Positions 42,578 to 52,218 of a stretch of DNA of 56,242 nucleotides are shown here, piece by piece. Origin of the DNA: Nemertoderma westbladi (Eukaryota; Xenacoelomorpha; Nemertodermatida; Nemertodermatidae); NCBI GenBank assembly GCA_032718475.1, contig JAUCBJ010000819.1:1-56242 (forward strand), read 5' to 3'. The notes under the pieces were generated by a model. That model searched no databases. It worked only from the letters and a program-made list of their open reading frames with translations, and was not told the DNA's origin. The translations under genes and the position numbers were made by a program. Numbering within the stretch: position 1 is the first letter of the stretch; the number at the start of each line of letters is the position of its first letter.

Positions 42578-43202
42578 AAGGGAGGGCAAGGGTGGACGGA
42601 GGACTCGTGAGCCTTTCTTGTGAATTTGTGATTTATTTGAATTATATGTTTTATATTTAGAAAGTTTTGTATTCTGGAAAAGACTCATATTTAGTAAAAC
42701 TTATATTTAGTAAAACTTATATTTTATATTTGTGCTTATTCCGAACTTATGCAATTTATATTATTCCGAACTTATGAAATTTAGAAATAAGAACTTATAT
42801 TTTAGTAAAACTTATATTTAGTAAGACTTATATTTGTAAGAATTTATATTTTATATTTGTGATTATTCCGAACTTATGCAATTTATATTATTCCGAACTT
42901 ATGCAATTTATATTGTTCCGAATATTATGCAACTTATATCTTATAAGCAGTATTTGTATTTACAGTGAAACAGAAATATTTGTAATTGTTTGAATTTATG
43001 CAATATTGAGATGCAATAGATTTATATTGGTGAATTTAATTTAGATTTATATTGTACTTACTTAGTAAAGCCTTAAATACGTAAAGTTTGAATTTGTAAT
43101 TATTTTGTATCGAATCATTACGTAAAAAGGAAGTATTGTTTGAAATTTAATTGTAAATATGTAAGTACGCCCTAAGTATTCTATAGTTTGATTGATTATT
43201 GG
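42578..43202 (+). repeat. AT-rich 3' region with tandem words
   Basis: From 42655 to 42960 the words cttatatttagtaaaa and attccgaacttatgcaattt recur in tandem with a period of about 30-35 bp. The rest up to 43202 is AT-rich with no gene. Confidence 0.6.
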
Positions 43203-43243
43203 TGAAAACCGTATATTTTATGCACGATAATATCCTGTTTTCA
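43203..43243 (+). other. Hairpin next to the 3' LTR
   Basis: TGAAAAC (43203-43209) pairs with GTTTTCA (43237-43243), and inside it ATATT with AATAT. It ends 8 bp before the LTR; atggagcgg is the only purine tract. It mirrors the hairpin before the LTR at 7096. Confidence 0.6.
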
Positions 43244-43251
43244 TGGAGCGG

Positions 43252-45156
43252 TATAGAATTATATTCCCTAAATGCCGTGGATTTTCAAAATTTTATTTTA
43301 TTCGGATTAACTTTGTAAAGATTGCTTTGAGTTCTCATTCGTATTGGTTCTATCATTTGTACATCTATCGGTCAAGTGGTTCAGTAGCTCAGTCGGTAGA
43401 GCGTTGGAAATTATATGTGTAGTAGGTATTGAGTTCGAATCCTAGTAAGTGCGAATTATTTTTTGTACAGAATTTCAACTCATTTAAATTAACCGCTACA
43501 AATTAATTGCATTTATCTGTACCAATGAGACTGTAGTTATTTGATTGTAACCAATGTCGTGCAAGTTATATATTAGCTGGACCAATAGCTATCTTTAAAA
43601 CCTTGTTAGAACCCATAGAACAATCGAGAATTTTCTCGATTGATTGCGGCACAAATTTGCTATATAAAGGTGCGATTTGTTCATTAGTTATTCCATTTTC
43701 TTATTCTCTCAGTTATTCAGTTATTCAGTTATCTGATATTTGTTTATTCTGTCATTAGTTTTCAGATTACATTGTATTATAATTATATCTTCTGTAATAA
43801 AGTCAGAATTATCGCTAATCTGCTTTTCCTATCTGTTTTACTATGATTCACCACGGTGAACCCAACTAAGGGACAGGATGGCAGGCTAGAGATCGGGCCG
43901 CAGCAATGAACGGGAACATCACCGGAATGTAGACGAGAGACAACCCGCAATACCATCTAGAGTTATTCGCCCATCGCCTGAAAGGTTAGACAGCGTTCGA
44001 TCCTTGCTACCTAAGTGTAAGACCAAAAGATCAAAAGGTAGACGTAGTGACACGCTGTAAGCCTAAAATTACATCTAAGGGACTGTACTGTCTTGATTCA
44101 GGAAAAACCGCAGTAGACCTTCATATTCCTACGGGAGGGAGAGAGAGCAGAGATACTAGTACGCAGATAGGACGTAGGCACACCGGTACGAAGCATACAA
44201 ATTGGTTAGGGTGCAGCAAACTGTACGCTTAACTCTTGCTAAGTACAGGTGCGTCTGTGACTATTTGCCGTACAACGGTGTCCAGTGCATTAGAACTTGT
44301 AGGCTAGGGGGGTTGCTGTGTTTTCACCTGAATTAGGATTGTACCGTTCAGGCGGTAGGGCAGTTTACGTACTAGGCGCAAATAAATTGAGGCTATTAGG
44401 GATACTAACATCTACCGTGTCCCCGCCAACGCCCTGATAGGAAGTTACCTGGACTACCTGGGTGACTAAAATTCTAGATAGGACGCCAGGATAGCTATTA
44501 GTAACTGTACGCCTACAGTAGTAAACTAACACATCTCTTCTTAGTATCAGGGACCTGGTACCTAAAATTGCCGAATTCTGGGCGTAGTATTAACCTTATG
44601 CCTGAATTTGAGTCCTGGAAATACGCAAGAGGGGAAGGAACCCTATCATTCGTGAGTATTGGACCTACAAGTTACAAAATTAGAATATTCGTAAAATGCA
44701 CACCGTACCCAGTAATTATATATGTGAAGGAGCAAAACTGCTTTTGACCGTTCAGAATTAACACACGCGCGTTAGAAATTATTTACACCTCAAAATATAT
44801 AAAATTAACTTTCGTCCTTACTGCACTTTGCTCGCTAGTTAGACATCTCCAAATCTCTGCCTGTACCTAGCTAGCGTCTCTTCGCCCAACCATATAAATC
44901 ACACCGCGGCAAAGTATACGAGCCCCTTAGTCCGTCAGCGAGTCAGCCTGATTTTAGGATTCGCTGCGCGGGATTTTGTTTTATCGAAGTTTGTCTGCTC
45001 GTAGACTGTTTTCTGCCTCACCGGTTATAAGAGATCGATACTGCAATATATTCGCTTACTTAGAGTTTACTGTTTTGGTGAGAAGGTCGGATTTATGATT
45101 TGATTCACAAACTTTACAGTAGGATATTGCAGGTATTGTTGCTGTCTCTTCGAATA
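43252..45156 (+). repeat. 3' LTR (1905 bp)
   Basis: Copy of the 5' LTR with the 8-bp duplication and about 11 substitutions. It carries the same tRNA-like sequence (43378-43456), TATA box (43661) and AATAAA (43796), and the same short frame (44047-44232). Confidence 0.95.
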
Positions 45157-45314
45157 TTAAGTTTTAAGCAAAAGCTTGTGAAACGGCTCCCCCCAGCATT
45201 AAGTTGTGGGATTTCCAGGCTAGGTTTTTAGTATTAATTTAAGTAATGTTGTTTAGTCACGCACACAGTAGGCATAGATACAGTAGTAAAAACAATAAAT
45301 AATTTCTTACTTAC

Positions 45315-45401
45315 CTGCACAAATTATTTTATCATTTATAGACAGTGGCGTGTATCCCATCCGGCATTCTGTTGTTTCAACACATGGTGAACATACAGAG
45401 G
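45315..45401 (-). CDS. Host gene exon 3: small EGF-like
   Basis: 87 bp, phase 1 to 1, acceptor ..CATTTTCAG and donor GCAG|GTAAGT. It encodes SVCSPCVETTECRMGYTPLS, then DKIICA: four cysteines and the GY of an EGF second half, like exon 4. It lies 158 bp from the 3' LTR. Confidence 0.65.
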
Positions 45402-45958
45402 CTGAAAATGTAATCTTTTTTATGATGAGAAAATTTGGAAAATTTACAAAAAAAAATTGTATATTAAGAAATTAATTTGTTTATCAAAATATAAAATTAA
45501 CATGGTAATGAAAACGGCGATCTCAACTTAGTCATTTCGCCTTAACTGTTGCAGGTCCAGAGAAACATGAATTGAAAGAACAGATTTAAATTTTAAAAAT
45601 CACTGAGAATTTACATATTAAGACTTATATTAATTAATCATAGATATATATATATATATAACTCGCTGAATATTAATTCATTCGCAGACTACCTCGATAG
45701 ATAGATGATGAATGATAATTGTCATTGCATTTCCTTATGCCATCCTTGTATTTTTCCAAATATGTAATGTTGTAGCAATTTTGACAAATTTCACCAATTT
45801 ATTAATATTCGTAATTTCTTAACCAACATATATTTGAATTATACAGTAATAATAATAATTTTGAATCTTTTCCCATATCATGGAGAACTTTGATACTTCA
45901 TGCCCATTTTACTATAAATCATCAGTCTAATGTGATATAATGTGATTATAATAACTAC

Positions 45959-46091
45959 CTGGTTGACCCATGCAAACAGCCTTGTGCGATGCGTCACAAT
46001 CATCAAATTTTATTGCACCTCCATGAATATACCCACAATCTTTATTATTACTGTTACTTTCCATATTAATCAAATTGTACGGAATCTCAAC
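45959..46091 (-). CDS. Host gene exon 2: C-type lectin domain, C-terminal part
   Basis: 133 bp, phase 0 to 1, acceptor ..ATTTTATAG and donor CAG|GTAGTT. It encodes VEIPYNLINMESNSNNKDCG, YIHGGAIKFDDCDASHKAVC. The spacing of DCGYI, DDC and the final VC fits the last three conserved cysteines of a C-type lectin fold. The WND calcium motif is not recognisable (IKFDD instead), so sugar binding is uncertain. Confidence 0.75.
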
Positions 46092-46354
46092 CTATAAAAT
46101 ATGAATAATGAAGAAATAGTTTAACATCATTATTTATTATTTAAAATAATATTTATGTTCCGTTAGGAATACACTAAAAGGACTGAAATTAATGAGAATG
46201 CATCAAACTCTTAAAATGCTATTACTGCTATTACTAAATTGCTATTATTAAATGAGAAAAACAAAACAGGACAAAATGTTGAAGATAAAATGTTTATGGT
46301 AGAATAACTAAAATTAAATTATAGAACAACTCTAAGACGTTGTAGTCAACCTCC

Positions 46355-46424
46355 GTCACGGAGCTGGTAGAGTCAGATGTCTAAACATCTCGAACTACAT
46401 GGGTAGAAGACTTCTCACCAGCTA
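46355..46424. repeat. Direct repeat flanking the LINE, left copy
   Basis: gtcacggagctggtag...caccagcta. About 70 bp, with a handful of differences from 49101-49168. Confidence 0.8.
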
Positions 46425-46433
46425 CTACTACTA

Positions 46434-48007
46434 CTAGGTCGAGCGAACTCGGACAGTGGAAATGAGATCCTTCCAGGCTTCCCGATTCTCCATAGTTGTC
46501 GCAATTTCGTTTCTCCCAAGTTCAGTATCCCTTTCAAGTTGATCTATATATGTTATGGCAGGTCGTCCACGACTACGCTTTCCATGAGTTGGTTGCCAGA
46601 GAAGTAGATCTGGTATGACCTCGTCTTTACTTCGCCAGCAGTGCCCACTGAATCTTAATCTGCGTTCACGGAGGGTGGTTGATACAGGTGGTATTGTACC
46701 ATAAAGCTCGGCGCTTGTCATGTGTTGTCTCCAGCTGATGTTTAGGGCTGCCCTTAGTAGTCTTGTGTAGCAACCATCAATTCGTTGTTCAAGTGATTTA
46801 GTCAGTGTCCAGGTCTCACCCCCGTATAAAAATACACTTTCCACTGTGGCTCGAAAGAACTTAGTCTTCAGGTGCCTGGAGAGATCTGATTTCCAGATGG
46901 TATCCATTTTAGATAGATCTACCCAAGCCTTTGCTTTCCTAACTTCTATGTCCTTTTTGCTACTCTCTATCCATGATCCAAGGTACTGGAAGTCATCGAC
47001 CTGCCTTAGTTGATTATTATCAATGGTTGTCAAGTTTCCATCAACATTAAAGGTCATGAATTCGGTCTTGGTAGCATTTATATGCAATCCAACCTCCTTA
47101 GCAGCCCTCTCCACTTTATTTAGTAGAAGCTGTGCATCTGCTAGCGTATTAGAGAGCAGGGCGATGTCATCCGCAAAGTCGGTGTCTGTGACTGTAGTTG
47201 CCGGATTTCTACTACTTCTGCGTTCTTGAAATGTGAATCCCAAATCTTCACCCTTTGTCGCCGTCCTCATTGCGTAATCCAGCACAATTACAAATAGTAA
47301 TGGTGCTAATGTGTCACCTTGCAGTACGCCAGCCAGGATTGAGAAAAACTCAGTTTCACCATCTGGTGAGAGTACCTGCGCTTCTGTGTCACAATATAAC
47401 AATCCAATGCCAGCAACAATTACTTCTGGTATTCCATAAGCTCTTAGGATTTCAAGCATTTTACCTCTATGGATGGAGTCGAAGCCTTCTTGAAGTCCAC
47501 AAAAGTCATGACTGCGGGGAGATTCTTTGACTTAATTCCTTCAATCAGTCTCCGTAGTGCAAGTATCTGAGCTATTGTTGATCTACTTGGTCGAAATCCG
47601 TTTTGGCTCTTACGCAGTAGTTTCTCTATGTGAGGCCTAATCCTATATAGAATCATTTTATTGTATATTTTGGCAGCTACCACAAGCAGACAGATCCCAC
47701 GATAGTTTGTTGGTATGCCGAGGTCTCCTTTCTTGGGGAGAGGCTTTAGTTGACCTTTAGTCCACATTGGTGGTGGCTTTTCCCCTTTTAACATCCGGTT
47801 GCAAACATTCAATAATGGTCTATTTAGCACTCCGGTTTTCCATACCTCCGCTGGGATGTCATCTAATCCACTCGCTTTATTATTGGACATCCTTTTAATG
47901 CTTCTTTGGAGTTCGGCAGGTGTGAAGTCCCCTGTTTCTATAGGTAGTGTCTTGTCATATATTTTCCTTGTAGGGCTGACCTCGATGTTTGGTGGCTGCC
48001 CAAGCAA
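46434..48007 (-). pseudogene. LINE reverse transcriptase, one frameshift
   Basis: Two frames, 47444-48007 and 46434-47459, overlap at a frameshift near 47450-47480 inside the first catalytic block (TFVDFKKA then a shift). Motifs: ASGLDDIPAEVWK, LKPLPKKGDLG, YRGICLL, QNGFRPSRST, LQGDTLAPLLF, DTDFADDIALLS, then YLGSWIESSKKD and RLRFSGHCWR. Confidence 0.85.
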
Positions 48008-48043
48008 TATTATTCGTCCGGCTTCACGCCCCGGTGGCTATAT

Positions 48044-48574
48044 TCAGTAAAAAGGCCCGTTTGCACAACTTTTCCGACCAGATACCTCATTTACAGTTTG
48101 CCAGGTAAGTCTTGATTGTTGCTGTATGTGAGCAGTAGTAATTGCTTCAGTTTTATCCTGTATGTACTTTTCCTGGCTGATGTTGTAGGGCAATTTAAGA
48201 TCGTCCTTAGATTTCTCAACCTTGTTAATGTTTTCGGTTGTTGGTTGTTCGGTTTTAACTTTGTAGGCTATCTTAAGATCTTCTCTCTTACAAGTAACCT
48301 CAGAGTTTTGCCATGGCACATACTGTTTTCGTTTAGGTTTCTGGGGGATATGCCTTTTAGCTGATTCCTTGTGGGCTGTTATTATATTCTGGTAAATTGA
48401 ATCGGTGGATTGGTCTTCATCCATTGACTGAAGTGCTTCAAAGCGGTTTTGAACTTCTACTGTATAAGCATCCTTTACAGCATTGTCAGTTCTGAGTTTC
48501 TCCCAGTCATAGTTGATTTGCTTGCTTGTCCTGGGTTTGCTGGCTCTCAAACTGAGTCTGATCTCTGCAGTCAC
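48044..48574 (-). pseudogene. LINE linker between endonuclease and RT
   Basis: 176 codons, KPRTSKQINYDWEKL... and HIQQQSRLTWQTVNEVSGRK. It is the region between the two enzymes in this LINE type, in a frame different from both neighbours because of small indels (near 48010-48050 and 48575). Confidence 0.7.
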
Positions 48575-49098
48575 AATCTGCAGTAAGGCTTCCCCTTACT
48601 CTTTTCGAATGTGTTGTTTGTTGGTATCAATTCACATTCTTCCATTAGGTCTAAAAGTAAGTACCAATTTCTGTTAGAACTGGTGTTATAGGTGTAACCC
48701 TTGATGTCTTCTGGGCCAATTTGGGCATTCAGGTCACCAGCAATGACTTTAACATTGTGTTTCGGAATGTCCTTTATAAGTCCAGTCTGTTCTTCATAAA
48801 ACTTGACTGCTTGTTCTGGCTCTGATGCATTGGTTGGACTGTAGCAACATATAACTGTTGTCTTGGGATTCCCATCAAATGTTGCGATCATAACCCTGGA
48901 ATTTATAGATTCGATGTTGTTTAGGGTCTGAAGTGCAAATGGGCTTAGCAGAATTCCTACTCCACCAATTGATGCATTGGCCGAGTTTCTTACTGCTGAG
49001 CTTGTTACTAACGTCCATCCATTTCCAATGTCATTTTCCTTCATGGCAGTGTCTTCATGACAAATCCGATGTTCTTGGATGCAGATGAGCTGGGAGCA
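48571..49098 (-). pseudogene. LINE AP-endonuclease, N-terminus missing
   Basis: The frame reads QLICIQEHRICHED (endonuclease EHR motif), GGVGILLSPFAL, SRVMIATFDGN, VICCYSPTNASE, KVIAGDLNAQIG (the GDLNA catalytic box). The start of the endonuclease is lost at the 5' truncation. Confidence 0.8.
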
Positions 49099-49100
49099 GA

Positions 49101-49168
49101 GTCACGGAGCTGGTAGATTCACCTGTCTAAACATCTCGAACTACATGGGTAGAATACCTCACCAGCTA
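49101..49168. repeat. Direct repeat flanking the LINE, right copy
   Basis: See left copy at 46355-46424. Either a very long target-site duplication or a sequence that belonged to a tandem LINE arrangement. Confidence 0.8.
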
Positions 49169-49480
49169 GCTCCTTGTATATTTTCGATTTAGCAGCCTCA
49201 GCTTCCGCAGCCAATCCAATCATGTGATCACACCGGACTAGCTCATAGAAATAGTGAGTCCCAAGTGAGCAGTCAACTGAAACTCATGGTGACTGGAGAC
49301 GCGACGCACCAACATTCCATATTTTGCTGCCTATACTATAGTTCTGTACAGTAGGTTCTAGGAGGGATATAATACTGACCAATGATCGCTTGGCTATTTC
49401 ATTGACCAAGTATGTTTGGGATGCTGTCATGGATTTGGGATGTGATGAAATACCATCCGAGATCAAAATACAGTTTTTCA
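49140..49480 (-). other. Unrecognised coding-like segment
   Basis: One minus-strand frame reads TASQTYLVNEIAKRSLVSII, SKIWNVGASRLQS, a TGA stop, then THYFYELVRCDHMIGLAAEA, EAAKSKIYKELAGEVF. It is broken by the TGA and runs into the direct repeat next to the LINE. I do not recognise the family. It may be remnant coding sequence of an older transposon or gene. Confidence 0.3.
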
Positions 49481-50259
49481 AAAAATTTCAAAAATCAATT
49501 GCTACCCACATTATAAGTACGGTACAACGAATTATATTTATCTTCTAGCTCAGCATACAACAACACACAATTGGTTTCGATGTGAGCCTTGTGGGCCATT
49601 AACATTATAATAACTTTATGTGGAATTATTTGTAATAATATCGAAGTTTTCAAGAGAAAATAAATTAAATGTTAAACGGCCACCGTCACATGCTTGCAGT
49701 TTAGACTGTGTGTTTGTTTGTCACACGAAAGGCTCCGAAATTATCCGGTCAATTGTGTTGTTTTTAGTACCCTCCTGTAGATATATGGTCTGAATGGGTG
49801 TATAAAGCAATTTTCAGAAAAATACAGTAATTAGTTTTGCAAAAAATGAAATAAACGAAAAATGCAATGGTAAAAATAACACCAATATCAGCTGATGTCC
49901 ATGATGAATAATAGCTTATGTAATGGGTTGATGAGGTCGCCAAGATTATTGTACTTAGTACACCGATACTGTTTGCTTTAGAGGTCCTACTTCCTAACTC
50001 CACCCCTTACAAACTTTAAATTCTTCATAGGGTAGCATTAGTGTGTGTTAAATATTTTATACAGCTGATAGCCTTCTCAGTCAAGGTGTATGGGCCATGA
50101 GGTATGGTATTACTTATTCCAGGTGAATGAATTTTAATAATATGGTAAAAAAGTAAAAAAAAAGTAAATTTTCTTCGGCCACTAGGCCAGGGATTACGCA
50201 CAAAGTCTGACGACTTATTTCCAGTGCGGTCCCCCCAGAACTTTACTCCCCAGAGGAAA
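49481..50259. other. Intron sequence, no gene seen
   Basis: AT-rich; no exon or repeat recognised. Confidence 0.35.
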
Positions 50260-50432
50260 CTCCAGTACTCATTTAGCTACCACTTAAGGATGCAAGGCAG
50301 AGATGCGCCCTGGCTGGTCCCTTTAAAGCATTCGTGCCGAAACGAAAACTGCCCTGGCCCATGTGAGGATCGAACCCACGACCTACAGGAGATGTGAATT
50401 CAATGCAACCACTACACCAAGGTGGAACCTTA
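50260..50432 (-). repeat. tRNA-Val-like SINE
   Basis: The minus strand starts GGTTCCACCTTGGTGTAGTG, has the A box TGGTGTAGTGGTTGC, an anticodon-like loop TTCACAT (CAC, Val) and the B box GTGGGTTCGATCCTCAC, followed by a tRNA-unrelated body (gccagggcag...) to about 50260. Confidence 0.7.
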
Positions 50433-52141
50433 TGGTAGGCCTTCAACTGTAGTACTACAATAATTGGTGTAATTAGAATCATGAGAGGGAAACTTAGGTA
50501 TATTTGTTTTAGCTGATGGTATTTGTCTGTATTGTGTATTAATGGAATATAGTTGACATTGTCTACACGTTCGTGGGGCCATCGCACAGGACGAGGCTCA
50601 GTTATTAGATACATATTAAAATTGAGCAATTCTATCCCAAAATCGGTACTTAAGAAATTTAAATAAATAATTAAGAAAATTTAACCAAACTTTTACTTTA
50701 AAAAAAACTTTCGCATTGGCAGCTTGGCATCGATGTCATAGAAGTCCACAGTCAAACTACTCAAAAAATTCAATGCATTCTTCAGTCGTCTGGTCTCGCT
50801 CATCGGTTAGTCCAGTATGCCCTTAGCGCTAGCGCAGTAGCGATACCGAAAGTCGAGGTCGCCAACGACACTACGACAGACAGAGGCGGTGGTCTTGATG
50901 GCGAGTTGTTTGAGTACTGGTACAATTCCAAAACGTTGCTGGGTATTGCAGTATTGGGCTGCTGGGGTACCTAGTGCAGTAGTGGATACCGGAACATGGA
51001 TTAAAGGGCAGCTGGTACAACTTGAAAATATGTCAGTCTGTCTTAAGTCCGCATAATTTCAAAACTTCCATTGCTGCATGGTTGCCGTTGCCGAGCCAAT
51101 TGGTGGGTGGCACCAATGATCTGAAGACAGTACCGGTAACTCTGTACCACTGTAACAGTACCGGTACTGTACTGTAAAACATATGTTTAATAAGATTAAG
51201 GTACCGTACCGGTACATGATATGGCTGAATAGTCGCGATATCGCAATTCAGACATCACTCAGGCATTGCAGGACTCCCTACCCTACCGCACGTACCAATA
51301 CTCAGATAATGCAGTAGCAGTACCACACAGACAGCACACCACCACATACAGCAACAGCAGTGAGCAGTACCGGTACTGAGTACAGGCATCTCATGGTACC
51401 GGTGTCATACTCTGAACTCTGCTTTCTGGAAATGCTGGAATGGCTGAAAGTGAAATAGGCCTACCACACTTCCCAAGGCCACATTATTGCTGCATTGTAC
51501 CGGGATTGCAGAATTTCAAACCCACCTGATATATCCTGCATTCTCCTAGCAACCAGCTGATGCCAAGCCTAATAATTTTTGGATAAATAAATGTATTATA
51601 ACTGCAAGACAGTTAATATTTCTAAACTTTGGCCAGACACATGTGTACCAAGTTTGGTTAAAATTCATTAACATTTGGCTGAGTTATTAACGTTTAAAAT
51701 TGGATACAACAGAAAAACAGAGCAACAGAACAACAGACACACCGATTGAGTTAGTAGTACCTGTATGCTAAGCTCGCTTACCTTCGTCGCTCACCCTACA
51801 ACAAATATTTTCTATAAATTATTATTATTATTCTGGGAGTTTCTAGATTACGTGAAATATTATAAATACTATAAATATTATAATATAAATATAATATTAT
51901 AATATACGTGAAATAATAAAGATTACGTTAAAATTAATTTATGTTTATTTATGTTTGTTTAATATTTTTTGTTCTTTTGTTTATTGTTTGTTTGTTTATG
52001 TGTTCTGAAGATTGATGATTTACATCCCGCGTGCTGCACGCCACTAGTCAAAATCAATCAATTAATCGCTAATTGGCCCTGTGGTGACAGATACCTGCGG
52101 TCGTAATCATATTCCCCAATTTAATTAAATGATAACTTTAC
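50433..52141. other. Intron sequence with TACCGGTAC clusters
   Basis: No exon recognised. At 51130-51410 gtaccggtac palindromes occur at least five times. A repeat-tail-like AT-rich zone lies at 51590-51960. Confidence 0.35.
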
Positions 52142-52218
52142 CTTTCCGCTGGACCATTCTAATACGTCCTCATTGTCCTTGTCATTCAAACCAATCCACA
52201 AGTTTCTATTAGAAGATT
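52142..52218 (-). CDS. Host gene exon 1 (first seen): C-type lectin domain, middle
   Basis: 77 bp, phase 1 to 0, acceptor ..TATCATTTCAG and donor AAG|GTAAAG. It encodes SSNRNLWIGLNDKDNEDVLE, WSSGK. WIGL and the W-S-(D/S)-G block are the hallmark of C-type lectin domains. It joins exon 2 in phase (SSGK-VEIPYN). Exons for the N-terminal half of the domain and a signal peptide should lie further right; I could not find them. Confidence 0.75.

Larger units (their letters stand above)
29022..45156 (+). mobile_element. Complete BEL/Pao LTR retrotransposon, 16.1 kb
   Basis: Two near-identical LTRs flank an internal region with leader, gag-pol and extra zinc-knuckle ORFs. The 5-bp direct repeat TTAAG flanks it (29017-29021 and 45157-45161). 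The domain order gag (DUF1759-like), zinc knuckles, protease, RT, RNase H, integrase, C-terminal DUF5641-like is the BEL/Pao order. It is inserted antisense into the host intron between exons 4 and 3. All ORFs look intact, so it may be active. Confidence 0.95.
46425..49100 (-). mobile_element. RTE-like LINE, 5' truncated, frameshifted
   Basis: A (TAG)4 tail at 46425-46436 on the element's strand, RT and endonuclease ORFs upstream; truncated within the endonuclease. It is flanked by about 70-bp near-identical direct repeats (46355-46424 and 49101-49168). It lies in the host intron between exons 2 and 1, same orientation as the gene. It is a different subfamily from the LINE at 22137-24060. Confidence 0.85.
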
